A stretch of DNA of 64,000 bases. Source: Stenotrophomonas bentonitica. GTDB lineage: Bacteria > Pseudomonadota > Gammaproteobacteria > Xanthomonadales > Xanthomonadaceae. Of the stretch, positions 1 to 7,397 are shown one piece after another (position 1 is the stretch's first letter; each line of letters opens with the position of its first letter). The stretch spans positions 186,001-250,000 of the forward strand of contig NZ_JAAZUH010000002.1 in NCBI RefSeq assembly GCF_013185915.1, read 5' to 3'. Made by a program: the position numbers and the translations under genes. Under the pieces are notes generated by a model that was not told the origin of the DNA, searched no databases, and saw only the letters and a program-made list of their open reading frames with translations.

Positions 1-703
1 AATTGTTGACGTGGTCGCGGCCTGGCTGGTCGCTGTCCTGCCACATGGCGTTGAGGCGCAGCGCACTGCTGGCGCCCAGGGTCTGGTTCCAGTCGGCGGT
101 ACCGCGGAGCTGGCTGTCGCTGCCTGCGGACAGGGTGCCGCTGACCGCGTCATGCAGGTTGGCCTGCTTGCTCACCATGTTGATCGAACCGGTCGGGGCC
201 GAGCGGCCGTTGTCAGTGCCGGCGGGACCCTTGGACACTTCCACCTGTTCGGTGTTGAACACATCGCGCGAGATCGAACCGACGTCGCGCACACCGTCCA
301 CGAAGATGCTGCTGGAGGTGTCGAAGCCACGCATGAAGATGCTGTCGCCGGTGTTGGTGTTGCCGTTTTCGCCCACGTAGAACGTACCCACGCCCGGGCT
401 GTTGCGCAGCGCATCGGTCAGCGTGGTCGCGCCCTGCTGGGTGAACAGGTCGCGGGTGATGACCTGGATGGTCTGCGGGGTGTCCTGCAGCGGCTGGGTG
501 AACTTGGGCGAGGCGACCTTGTCGGCCTTGAAGCCGCGCGTGGCCAGCACGTGCACCTGGTCCAGCGTCTGCGCAGTGGGGTCATTGGACTGGGCCTGCG
601 CGGCCACGGGCAACACGGCCAGGCTGAGGCCGGTAACCAGGCTGGCGGTGGCCAGGCTGGCGGCGCTGCGGGCGGGGGAAGAGTGCTTGCGGCTCTTGAT
701 CAT
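1..703 (-). CDS. fiu: TonB-dependent catecholate siderophore receptor, Fiu-like (5' part only)
   Basis: This is the N-terminal 234 residues of an outer-membrane ferric-siderophore receptor; the rest lies beyond the left edge. The ATG at 703 begins MIKSRKHSSPAR, followed by a hydrophobic signal peptide ending near AQAQS. The plug domain follows, with the stretch FMRGFDTSSSIFVDG and then FNTEQVEVSKGPAGTDNGRS, closely resembling the plug of E. coli Fiu. Such receptors import catecholate-type Fe(III) complexes using TonB energy. The small gene upstream (860-1255) is on the same strand, and a Fur-box-like site lies before it, so iron-repressed co-expression is likely. Family assignment is strong; exact substrate is inference. 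Confidence 0.85.
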   Translation of the reverse strand, partial: MIKSRKHSSPARSAASLATASLVTGLSLAVLPVAAQAQSNDPTAQTLDQVHVLATRGFKADKVASPKFTQPLQDTPQTIQVITRDLFTQQGATTLTDALRNSPGVGTFYVGENGNTNTGDSIFMRGFDTSSSIFVDGVRDVGSISRDVFNTEQVEVSKGPAGTDNGRSAPTGSINMVSKQANLHDAVSGTLSAGSDSQLRGTADWNQTLGASSALRLNAMWQDSDQPGRDHVNN

Positions 704-859
704 GGTGGTGGAAGACCTGGAAACGGATGAAGGGAAGCCGCGTACACGCACGGGGGGATGCGCGCACGCAGGAGCATGGACGGTCGATCGGCTACGGAAA
801 GACGGAGTGCGGACAGCAGTCGGCGGCACGCGCGGCGGCAGGCCAGCGCGGCGGGTCGA

Positions 860-1255
860 TCAGGCGCGGACGGGAGGCGCCTGTGACAGGTGCGAGCGCA
901 GTGGGCGCGTCGGGACGGAGATCAGTGCCGGAAGGGCAGGTGTCACGCTGCTGCCTGCACCGGACAGCAGGCTCAGTGTCCAGACCGGTGCGCCGGTCTT
1001 GCCGGGCCGTCCGCTTTCCGCTTCCTTTTCGCCCGCCACGCAGGCATGCACGGCGGCGTTGAGGCGGCCTGGCATGGGGTCGCCGGATTGACTGCGGTCG
1101 TCGCTCGATGACGTGCTGACCGTGGCCCCCGCCGATCCAGCCGCCACATCCAGGCCCGGCCAGCCGACGAAGGCAGCAAGCAGGCAGAACATCGCCGCTG
1201 CAGTCAGCAGCAGCGGGGTCCAGCGGGCGGAGGTGGCGTCTCGGGCGGAAGCCAT
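860..1255 (-). CDS. Small membrane/exported protein of unknown function upstream of the siderophore receptor
   Basis: The 131-residue product starts at the ATG at 1255. One hydrophobic segment lies near residues 14-40 (TPLLLTAAAMFCLLAAFVGW), followed by a low-complexity Ala/Ser-rich tail without a recognisable catalytic motif. It is on the same strand as the Fiu-like receptor, 156 bases upstream of it, and directly behind a Fur-box-like sequence, so it probably belongs to the iron-responsive unit. Short hydrophobic proteins of the DUF2946 kind are often found beside TonB receptors; I could not confirm membership from sequence alone. Confidence 0.5.
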   Translation of the reverse strand: MASARDATSARWTPLLLTAAAMFCLLAAFVGWPGLDVAAGSAGATVSTSSSDDRSQSGDPMPGRLNAAVHACVAGEKEAESGRPGKTGAPVWTLSLLSGAGSSVTPALPALISVPTRPLRSHLSQAPPVRA

Positions 1256-1308
1256 GAGGCGGGGATCGGTCAGGCCGTGGCGGCGAAGAACGCTAAATTA
1301 ACAGAAAC

Positions 1309-1327
1309 AATAATGATTCGCATCCGC
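1309..1327 (-). promoter_or_regulatory. Fur-box-like operator
   Basis: The 19-mer on the plus strand begins AATAATGATTC and matches 12 of 19 positions of the Fur consensus GATAATGATAATCATTATC. It sits 54-72 bases before the ATG of the 860-1255 gene, in an AT-rich pocket of an otherwise GC-rich region. It would explain iron control of that gene and the Fiu-like receptor. Confidence 0.45.
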
Positions 1328-1389
1328 GATCATGTCGCCATCATCCCCGTTCTGGCGCTGAACAGGGCCGGATATCGAAAACTGTGGGC

Positions 1390-1722
1390 TCAGTCGCGGT
1401 CGTCGCGGGTCCAGACCGCGTCGTGCTCCCGCTTCACCGGGAACTTCGGCACCGGGCTGTAGGCCGGTGCGCACAGGGCGCGGCCGTCACGCACGTCGAA
1501 GCGCGCGCTGTGCAGCACGCACTCGATGCTGCCCTCGGTGGTGTCGAAGGTGCCCGAGGACAGCTCGAACTCTTCGTGCGTGCACTGGTCTTCCAGCGCG
1601 TACAGCTCGCCGTCCAGGTTGAACACCACGATCGGCGTGCCGGTGACCTCGTCGAAGGTGCTCTTCATCTCGCCCGGCAGCAGTTCTGCGGTGGCGCAGA
1701 CGAACGTCCAGGCCTCGCTCAT
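1390..1722 (-). CDS. Rieske [2Fe-2S] ferredoxin (non-heme iron oxygenase ferredoxin subunit type)
   Basis: This 110-residue protein has the two Rieske ligand pairs: Cys47-x-His49 and Cys68-x2-His71 (CTH and CVLH). The start MSEAWTFVCA at 1722 is chosen because it overlaps the stop of the upstream acetyltransferase by four bases (ATGA), indicating translational coupling; a longer reading to 1911 adds only out-of-family sequence. It is a small soluble electron carrier of the kind supplied to ring-hydroxylating oxygenases, but no oxygenase is nearby. In related genomes I recall such a gene next to the suf operon, so it may serve Fe-S metabolism (inference). Confidence 0.88.
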   Translation of the reverse strand: MSEAWTFVCATAELLPGEMKSTFDEVTGTPIVVFNLDGELYALEDQCTHEEFELSSGTFDTTEGSIECVLHSARFDVRDGRALCAPAYSPVPKFPVKREHDAVWTRDDRD

Positions 1723-2255
1723 GCGTGTGCCGCCAGCGGCTTTTCCAGCACTTCGAAGCGCAGGTCGTCGCGCTTGGGAATGCCGAAGCGCTCGTCGCCG
1801 TAGGGGAAGGGCTTCTTGATCCCGGTGCGCTGGTAGCCGCGGCGCTCGTAGAAGGCGATAAGCTCGTCGCGGATGTCGATCACCGTCATCTGCATCACCG
1901 GCACCGCCCATTCGCGTGCGGCATGCGCTTCGGCGGCATCCATTACCTGCTTGCCGATGCCGCCGCCCTGCTGGGCCGGGTCCACCGAGAACATGCCGAA
2001 GTAGCCCTTGCCGTGCTCGTCTGCCACGTGGGCGCAGGCCAGCAGCTGGCCGTCGCGTTCGGCCAGCAGCACGGTGCTGCGCGGGCGCTCGATGTCGGCC
2101 TGCAGGCCGGTGGCGTCGATGCGCGCGCCGTCCAGCATGTCTGCTTCGGTGGTCCAGCCGGCGCGGCTGGCGTCGCCGCGGTAGGCCGAGATGACCAGGG
2201 TGATCAGGGCGGGAATGTCGGCCAGCGTGGCCGCACGGAAGGTCAGGGTGCTCAT
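1719..2255 (-). CDS. GNAT family N-acetyltransferase
   Basis: The 178-residue protein shows the GNAT fold pattern: an N-terminal beta strand (LTFRAATLADIPAL), the acetyl-CoA motif A region GMFSVDPAQQGGGIGKQVM with its Q/RxxGxG/A-like turn near residues 93-102, and the C-terminal FYERRGYQR segment. It transfers an acetyl group from acetyl-CoA to an unidentified amine substrate in the cytoplasm. The gene overlaps the Rieske ferredoxin gene by four bases and forms a two-gene unit with it. Nothing in the sequence reveals the substrate. Confidence 0.85.
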   Translation of the reverse strand: MSTLTFRAATLADIPALITLVISAYRGDASRAGWTTEADMLDGARIDATGLQADIERPRSTVLLAERDGQLLACAHVADEHGKGYFGMFSVDPAQQGGGIGKQVMDAAEAHAAREWAVPVMQMTVIDIRDELIAFYERRGYQRTGIKKPFPYGDERFGIPKRDDLRFEVLEKPLAAHA

Positions 2256-2306
2256 GCCGTCATTCTAGTGGCGGCTGCCAGTGGCGGGTAGTTCGGCGGC
2301 GCGGGC

Positions 2307-3104
2307 TCAGCGGATGAAGAACTCGACCGGGAACGACAGCTCCACCGGCGCCGGCCGGTCGTCCGGCACGGCTGGCAGCGGTTCGGCGCGGCGGAAGGTA
2401 TCCAGCGCAGCCTGGTCCAGCATCGCGTAACCGGAGCTTTTCTCCACCGACAGCGCCAGCAGGTGGCCGTCGCGGGACAGGGTTACCCGAACCTGCACCA
2501 CCCCTTCGTGGCGGCGTGCACGCGCGGCATGCGGGTAGCGACGGAAGCGCTCCAGCTGGGCCATGACCCGGCCTTCCCAGCTTTCGCGACCGGGCGTGGC
2601 TTCGCTCGGGCCGGGCGGCAGCGGCGGGCTGGGCGGAGAGGCGGCAACGGAGGCCTGCTGCTGCAGCGGTGCCGGGGCGTCGGTTCTGGGCTGCGGCGGG
2701 GTAGGCGGCGGGATGACCCAGTTGGCGGCGTCCCGCGGCGGCGTTTTCGGAAGATCGCGCGGCGGCTCGGGTTTCTGGTGTTGTACCGCGGCTGCCATGC
2801 TTGGCGTGGGCGCGACGATGTCTTCCAGCGGCACCTGGGGCGCGCGCGGTGGCAGCAGCAGGAGCTGGGTGCGGTCCGCGGGAGGCGGCGGAAGAACCGG
2901 CATGCTGCCTGCATGGTTCCAGAGCAGGAGGGCGATGGCGGCCACGTGGGCCAGGATGGTCAGGCTGGCGGCAAGCTTGCGGCCGTGACGCTCGGTGAAC
3001 GGTGCGGCGGCGGTTGCGCTGCCACGCGGCGGCACCGGCGGCAGGCGCTGCAGGTAGTCGTGCAACGAAAGGCTGCTTGCGGCACTGGGGGCGACCGATG
3101 ACAT
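2307..3104 (-). CDS. tonB: TonB family energy transducer
   Basis: This 265-residue protein has the TonB layout: a short cytoplasmic N-terminus, one transmembrane anchor at about residues 43-62 (LAASLTILAHVAAIALLLWN), a long proline-rich periplasmic linker (about 68-168), and a C-terminal TonB domain (about 172-265) with RFRRYPHAAR, GVVQVRVTLSRDG and a closing VEFFIR strand. It couples ExbB/ExbD proton-motive energy to outer-membrane receptors. The ATG at 3104 lies 12 bases from a strong Fur-like palindrome, so iron repression is expected. ExbB/ExbD are not in this window. Confidence 0.88.
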   Translation of the reverse strand: MSSVAPSAASSLSLHDYLQRLPPVPPRGSATAAAPFTERHGRKLAASLTILAHVAAIALLLWNHAGSMPVLPPPPADRTQLLLLPPRAPQVPLEDIVAPTPSMAAAVQHQKPEPPRDLPKTPPRDAANWVIPPPTPPQPRTDAPAPLQQQASVAASPPSPPLPPGPSEATPGRESWEGRVMAQLERFRRYPHAARARRHEGVVQVRVTLSRDGHLLALSVEKSSGYAMLDQAALDTFRRAEPLPAVPDDRPAPVELSFPVEFFIR

Positions 3105-3115
3105 CCGACAGCATT

Positions 3116-3134
3116 AATGAGAAGGGTTCTCATT
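3116..3134 (-). promoter_or_regulatory. Fur-like operator in front of tonB
   Basis: AATGAGAAGGGTTCTCATT is a perfect inverted repeat (8-base arms, 3-base centre) ending 12 bases before the tonB ATG. It resembles proteobacterial Fur boxes of the AATGAGAA..TTCTCATT type. Its position over the expected promoter fits repression by Fur-Fe(II). It could also influence the divergent gene that begins at 3197. Confidence 0.65.
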
Positions 3135-3196
3135 ATGACATAGGCAGTTCGGCGTATGCTGCGGCGATCCAGTGCACGACTGTGAGGGGGGGCAGG

Positions 3197-3538
3197 ATGA
3201 TGACTGAGATGGAAGTGTTGGTTGACCGGTACCGGGTGTTCTTCGGGATCCTCGCTGTCGTCGTCTGGGTCAGCACGCTGGCAAGCCTGGTTGTCCTGCA
3301 CAGGCTTCGAAAGCACCGGCCCGAAAAGCTGGCCCAGGTCGGCATCCAGCATATCGACTGGTGGTTTGCATGCTGGCGGGGGATTGGACGTCTTGCCTTC
3401 AGCACGCACGGCGATGACCTGACGATGCGTGAGCGGTTGGCGCTGCAGGTGATGACTGTGAGCTGCGCAGTGTTTCTGGTTTCAATGCCACTGCTGCGGG
3501 TCGTCGACCAGCTTCGCGCGCTTGCTTATGCTGAATGA
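3197..3538 (+). CDS. Small two-helix membrane protein, unknown function
   Basis: Starting at the ATG at 3197, behind a purine-rich stretch (gggggggcagg), the product is 113 residues. Two hydrophobic helices are visible, FFGILAVVVWVSTLASLVVL (about 14-33) and MTVSCAVFLVSMPLLRVV (about 86-103), separated by a basic, Trp-rich loop. A second ATG follows at once at 3200. It is divergent from tonB, with the Fur-like palindrome between them, and leads a run of plus-strand genes with lower GC than the flanks. I do not recognise the family. Confidence 0.6.
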   Translation: MMTEMEVLVDRYRVFFGILAVVVWVSTLASLVVLHRLRKHRPEKLAQVGIQHIDWWFACWRGIGRLAFSTHGDDLTMRERLALQVMTVSCAVFLVSMPLLRVVDQLRALAYAE

Positions 3539-3704
3539 AATGCGTCGGTATTCTCATGTTCCCAGATACATCGCTTCATGGACTGCCGCATCGGGCCTAA
3601 CGGGTCACGCTGAGAGGTGAAGCTGTCAACGGAGAAGCCAGCCTGAACATGGCGGCTGTGAGGCCCCCGCCGCCGGTGATCTGATGAGGAAAGGACTTGT
3701 AACG

Positions 3705-4073
3705 ATGGTTGCCATCTCCCAGTTGCTCCAGCTCGAACAAGACGCAATTGCGCTCCTTCTGCATGGCGAGGGTGTACCTCGTGAACTTGTGGCACAAACA
3801 AGCAGGGTTGAGTCGGTAGTGAGAGACGAAACCCCTGCTGGCGTCTACGTCGACTTTGTTCTCACGACCGGTGCCATTCCGCTGGAGGGACGGCGGGATT
3901 TCCACATCGCGGACTTGAGCTTTGTCACCGGCGATTTGAAGGAGCTGGAATTCATTCTCTACGTTCGAAGGGGGTTCATTGCCTGCTTTGAGGTCTACTC
4001 AGTCTTTGACGTGCTCCCCTCTTATGAATCCGTCTTCGGCTCATTCAGCGGAGTTCCGACGGTCTACGAGTGA
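3705..4073 (+). CDS. Hypothetical protein (unknown; possible immunity-type small protein)
   Basis: About 122 residues from the ATG at 3705, chosen because AGGAAAGGA lies nine bases upstream; an in-frame ATG at 3684 would add seven residues. The protein is acidic, with alternating beta-like segments (GVYVDFVLTTG, FHIADLSFVTG, ELEFILYVRRG) and no signal peptide or membrane helix. It looks like a compact alpha/beta cytosolic protein. No family recognised. Its place in a row of short unknown genes suggests, as inference only, an orphan immunity protein. Confidence 0.6.
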   Translation: MVAISQLLQLEQDAIALLLHGEGVPRELVAQTSRVESVVRDETPAGVYVDFVLTTGAIPLEGRRDFHIADLSFVTGDLKELEFILYVRRGFIACFEVYSVFDVLPSYESVFGSFSGVPTVYE

Positions 4074-4120
4074 GTAAATGTGAAGGGCTCTGTTTGCATC
4101 AACGGGAATCGATATCTCAG

Positions 4121-4591
4121 ATGAATGACCTGAAGTACTCCGTGCCTTCCTCATCGACTGGTAGGCGAATTTTAAAAATCGCGGCGGTGTCAATCGGGTT
4201 GGCGGTGTGCGCGTTGGTCGTTGGCGCGCCGCTTGGCTACTTTGAAGCCGAGTTGAGTGCCAGCGTTGATCCCATGAGGCTGCTTCTTCTCAATGAGGCC
4301 TCGTTCGCGCTTGCTTACTTCCTGTGCTGCTTTGCTTTTGCGCGTAAATGGCCAGACGGCGCGGCATTCAGGACCTTGCTCGCCTTCGCTGTGCTTCAAT
4401 TGCTTTCGGTCGCCCTGGTTGCGGCTACCGGTGCTGGGTTCCCGCCCAGAGCTGTTCTTGTTCTCAGCATTGTCAGCGGCGCGGCATGCTCACTATTGGG
4501 CGCCGTTGTGGGCAGCTGGGGAGTGGCAGGTTCTGGATCTACTCTGGAACAGCGTCCTTTGTGTGCCTGTTCTCGGATCTTGAGGGACTGA
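4121..4591 (+). CDS. Four-helix integral membrane protein, unknown function
   Basis: About 156 residues from the ATG at 4121 (MNDLKYSVPSSS); a GTG at 4070 that overlaps the previous stop codon would add 17 residues. Four hydrophobic segments are clear: IAAVSIGLAVCALVVGAPLG, LLLLNEASFALAYFLCCFAF, LLAFAVLQLLSVALVAATGA and LVLSIVSGAACSLLGAVVGS. There is no recognisable transporter or enzyme motif. It is co-directional and tightly packed with its neighbours (next start 2 bases after its stop), so it is probably part of one transcript. Function unknown. Confidence 0.55.
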   Translation: MNDLKYSVPSSSTGRRILKIAAVSIGLAVCALVVGAPLGYFEAELSASVDPMRLLLLNEASFALAYFLCCFAFARKWPDGAAFRTLLAFAVLQLLSVALVAATGAGFPPRAVLVLSIVSGAACSLLGAVVGSWGVAGSGSTLEQRPLCACSRILRD

Positions 4592-4592
4592 A

Positions 4593-4868
4593 GTGACTGA
4601 CGAACCGAGAGAGATGCGGCTTCGAATGATCAATCGGACGTTGGCAGTAGTTCGCACGTCTTCAGTAATGCTGCTCCTGTTCTTCATGAATGGTTGCCAG
4701 TGGATTGGAGGTGCGGTTGTCTCTGTCGAAAACACAGGAACCCGAGCGATCGACCAGGTTCAAGTTGAGGTCGGCGGCGGAATCGTGGAGCTGGGGCAGC
4801 TCGCACCGGGAGCATCCAGGCGGCTTACTCCCGAGATCAAGGCCGACTCAGCTATCCGGATTCGCTAA
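4593..4868 (+). CDS. Putative lipoprotein-like protein, cut short by an in-frame TAA
   Basis: The GTG at 4593 has GAGGGA six bases upstream. The 91-residue product has a hydrophobic segment with a Cys (MLLLFFMNGC), a loose lipobox, then an all-beta region (VVSVENTGTRAIDQVQVEV, GGGIVELGQLAPG). Reading stops at TAA 4866-4868, yet the same frame stays open and protein-like for another 40 codons to 4991 with matching character. The gene therefore looks like a roughly 132-residue protein truncated by one nonsense codon. Whether the short form is functional cannot be judged from sequence. Confidence 0.5.
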   Translation: MTDEPREMRLRMINRTLAVVRTSSVMLLLFFMNGCQWIGGAVVSVENTGTRAIDQVQVEVGGGIVELGQLAPGASRRLTPEIKADSAIRIR

Positions 4869-4991
4869 GTGGATGAAGGAAAGGCTTTGACCTGTGATGG
4901 TGACGTCTACTTTACGGGGAACATCTACATCCGTGTTGAGGTGGAGATCGGTGGCGGTGCATGCCGTGTCGCTGATGTGACACCCGTTTGA
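4869..4991 (+). pseudogene. Detached in-frame 3' remnant of the 4593 gene
   Basis: Directly after the TAA at 4866-4868 the same frame encodes VDEGKALTCDGDVYFTGN, then YIRVEVEIGGGACRVADVTP, ending at TGA 4989-4991. The segment continues the beta-rich periplasmic-protein character of the upstream part and contains two Cys that could pair. It has no start codon or ribosome site of its own, so it is best read as the lost C-terminus of a nonsense-mutated gene. A sequencing error at one base is the alternative. Confidence 0.5.
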
Positions 4992-5007
4992 TTCGAGGGC
5001 GCTCCAA

Positions 5008-5538
5008 GTGACGAACAAGAGCTGGGATGAGGTACGTAAGCGACGAACCTTGTTGGCCGATGAGAGGGAGCGCGTGCACTTGAGGTCACGCCACGGCCCT
5101 GCCTTGGTCCAGGCCATCAATGAAGCGGCCTCCTGCAGTCTGAGTATCGATGACTTCCGGGCCAGCACACTCGAGTGGGACATTGTATGGCCGCAGGATA
5201 TTCGTGATGCTCCAGGCCTGGTTCGTGCCTATGTGGGCCAGGCCGAAGCACTCAGGGTCATGCAGTGCGTCGAGCGCAGACTGGGTCCACTTGACGGAGA
5301 GATCGGCTTTCACGAGAAGGCCTATCTTGGATTCGCGCCCGTGAGCGGGTTCGCCGTCACCTCGATGGTGGCAATCGCGGCCTCCACCGGGGACTCGGCT
5401 CTGTTCCACTCTGAATCCGCTGGGGTTGTGATGCTCGTGGACTGTTACGGAAACACTGCCGATGAGCAGTTCAGCGTGATGATCCAGGGGGCAGGGGTGC
5501 CGCCAGGCCTTGCAGTGAGCTTCCCGGCGAAGCGTTGA
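5008..5538 (+). CDS. Hypothetical cytosolic protein
   Basis: The GTG at 5008 is preceded by GAGGG at nine bases and yields 176 residues (MTNKSWDEVRKRRTLLADER). No signal peptide or membrane helix is visible. A charged N-terminal helix is followed by an alpha/beta core (LEWDIVWPQDI, AYLGFAPVSGF, SAGVVMLVDCYGN). I do not recognise a family. It lies 16 bases after the remnant at 4869-4991 and 51 bases before the DUF4279 gene, so it is likely co-transcribed with them. Confidence 0.55.
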   Translation: MTNKSWDEVRKRRTLLADERERVHLRSRHGPALVQAINEAASCSLSIDDFRASTLEWDIVWPQDIRDAPGLVRAYVGQAEALRVMQCVERRLGPLDGEIGFHEKAYLGFAPVSGFAVTSMVAIAASTGDSALFHSESAGVVMLVDCYGNTADEQFSVMIQGAGVPPGLAVSFPAKR

Positions 5539-5589
5539 CAGCAGCGCAGGCGCCGATAACCCGTGGCGATTAGTGAGGAAGCCGAACCA

Positions 5590-6006
5590 ATGCCTGCTTC
5601 GTGCCAAGTCAGCCTGTACATCAAGGGCGATGCGCTTGATCCGGATCTCATCTCGGGGATCCTGGCCGTCCAGCCAACCAGGGCTCACAGGATGGGTCAC
5701 GCATGGACGACGTCCGGTGGCTCTGGCGTAGTGGAGAAAACGGGACTCTGGAGGTTGACGCTGCAAGGCGACGATGCCGAAGTTTCTGCACTGATCGCTG
5801 TCATGGATCGGATCGCGATGAGTGGGGAAACTGCGTTGGCGAGCCTGCCCGGAGTTGAGTCTGCGTTCGTGGACGTGCTTCTGCTTACGGACGTGGATGA
5901 GCGGGGTGGAGGTACGGGGCAACTTACTCTCGACTCAAGCGCAGTCCAGATCCTGGGGCGTCTTGGCTTGCCTGTGGAATTTACTTTCGCGGCTGTTGTC
6001 CCTTGA
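5590..6006 (+). CDS. DUF4279 domain-containing protein
   Basis: The ATG at 5590 has GAGGA about a dozen bases upstream and gives 138 residues; a GTG at 5563 would add nine. The protein fits the DUF4279 pattern: SLYIKGDALDPDLISGILAVQPT at the start (polar-residue run shortened by the family's LDP..IS..L motif), a central TTSGGSG...TGLWRLTLQ segment, and a final SSAVQILGRLGLPVEFTF. Members are small cytosolic proteins of unknown role, often found in accessory regions and sometimes linked to toxin immunity. The motif match is from memory of the family, not a profile search. Confidence 0.65.
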   Translation: MPASCQVSLYIKGDALDPDLISGILAVQPTRAHRMGHAWTTSGGSGVVEKTGLWRLTLQGDDAEVSALIAVMDRIAMSGETALASLPGVESAFVDVLLLTDVDERGGGTGQLTLDSSAVQILGRLGLPVEFTFAAVVP

Positions 6007-6104
6007 TGGTGTGTAACAGCGAAGCGGTTGGCGTTCTCCAGCCAGGTATTAGGGGTATCTGGTAGAGTCGCGAGGATGCGTGCGTCTATCGAAGGGAAGC
6101 GAGG

Positions 6105-6632
6105 GTGATGACGACTGATTGGTTGAATCTCATCGAGTCCATCGTGCTTCCGACGATGCCACCTGACCTGCCGTTCGCGACTCAGGGTTGGGCGGGAATG
6201 GCTTTCGACCGAACGTTGCATGAGGATCTGGCGCCCGATATTGTTTGGAGTTGCTGGCTGGCGGCGCACAACGACGGGGCCGGATATCCATCTGGCCTCG
6301 GTGCGGCCAGGTACAGAAACGCGGCTGATTCGGGGTCCATGGTTCACGTCAAGGCAGACATGGACTCAGTTCGGGCGTACTGGGACGAGAATGCCAATTT
6401 TCTGCGCGACCACTATGTCTTTTCGCTCGACAAGCGTTGGATTGTCCGGCTGGATCAGGATACGACGCTGTTTCTGGGGCGACTGGAATTCATGCAATCT
6501 GTGACGAAGAGGTTGGGCGGGATCGCTGAAGTGCGGAAGATGATGGATGACGATCTCATCGGTGGAGCTGTAGATGTCGTTGGGCTTGGAGGCTATATCG
6601 ATGGGCTGCTTGATCCGCTGTCACGGCGCTGA
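6105..6632 (+). CDS. Hypothetical cytosolic protein
   Basis: 175 residues from the GTG at 6105, with GAAGGGA seven bases upstream; an ATG follows at 6108. The product is acidic and Trp-rich (WAGMAFDRTLHEDLAPDIVW, YWDENANFLRDHYVF) and carries a short arginine-bracketed strand, RWIVRLDQDTTLF. There is no export signal. I do not recognise the family. It belongs to the same plus-strand run of small unknown genes; by company and size it could be an immunity-type protein (inference). Confidence 0.55.
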   Translation: MMTTDWLNLIESIVLPTMPPDLPFATQGWAGMAFDRTLHEDLAPDIVWSCWLAAHNDGAGYPSGLGAARYRNAADSGSMVHVKADMDSVRAYWDENANFLRDHYVFSLDKRWIVRLDQDTTLFLGRLEFMQSVTKRLGGIAEVRKMMDDDLIGGAVDVVGLGGYIDGLLDPLSRR

Positions 6633-6801
6633 GTCGTTTTATCAGTGATTCGCACAGGCGACGCGATTGTGGACCCTATGTGAGCGTTACGGGGCAGGAT
6701 GAGTCGGTTCAGCGATTGGATTGAGATCTAGGTAGTTTGGTATCGCCCTCGACCGTGTCGTCGGGTGTAACTACTGGGCGTGGATTCGGCTGAGGAGGCT
6801 T

Positions 6802-7170
6802 ATGGAGAAGTCGGTTGATCTGCTGGTGAGAGATCATCAATGGGTTGCATGGTTGTCTGTGGTGTCCCTCGTCTCTTTTGCTGCGAGCGTTGTGACTGTC
6901 GCAATCGTGGGGGGAGACACCGGCAGGCATGGGCTGGAAATTCTGGCTGGCTGCATGATGGCGGTGCTCGTGACGAGCTCCTTCGTTGCGATGGTCGGCG
7001 CTACGATTGCGGTAGTGCGTAACCGGGCGCGACTGGCAGACTGGGGCATGTTCCTGATCTTCATATGGTGCGTGCCGTATCTGGGAGTGACGTTCTATCT
7101 CAGTCCGGTTTTCCTCATGGGATTGCTGAGGCGCCGCTCGCGAGTGAGCTTTGGTGCGGGCGATCCCTGA
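6802..7170 (+). CDS. Small three-helix membrane protein, unknown function
   Basis: The ATG at 6802 has a good ribosome site (gaggagg) and gives 122 residues. Three hydrophobic helices are visible: WLSVVSLVSFAASVVTVAIV, LAGCMMAVLVTSSFVAMVGA and WGMFLIFIWCVPYLGVTFYL, followed by a basic tail (LLRRRSRVSFG). It is the last of the plus-strand unknown genes before the suf operon, which runs in the opposite direction. No motif reveals a function. Confidence 0.55.
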   Translation: MEKSVDLLVRDHQWVAWLSVVSLVSFAASVVTVAIVGGDTGRHGLEILAGCMMAVLVTSSFVAMVGATIAVVRNRARLADWGMFLIFIWCVPYLGVTFYLSPVFLMGLLRRRSRVSFGAGDP

Positions 7171-7278
7171 GGCGACGTGGCGGCGGCAAGTGACCCAGTC
7201 GTGCATGAGGCGCAGTTGGAGGCCCGGCCTTGAGTGGGCTTTGGTTTCGCTCTTGCTGCTTGATCAGGCATCTGGAGG

Positions 7279-7389
7279 GCCGGCCAACGGCCGGCGCTAC
7301 CGGTGCGGAGCAACGCGCGGTGTTACCGATGGGTTCGGGGATGGTGCGCGTCCGCAGGTGGCAGTCGGCGCACGACCAACGGTCGTGCG
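7279..7389. repeat. Inverted pair of SMAG/REP-like palindromes between the island and sufS
   Basis: Two palindromes flank this stretch: GCCGGCCAACGGCCGGCGC at 7279-7297, followed by TAC (a reversed GTAG-type head), and CGCACGACC-AAC-GGTCGTGCG at 7369-7389 (9-base stem, 3-base loop). The second lies just past the sufS stop codon and could also end suf transcription. Such pairs of small palindromes are typical Stenotrophomonas REP arrangements. Confidence 0.6.
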
Positions 7390-7397
7390 TTAACGAG

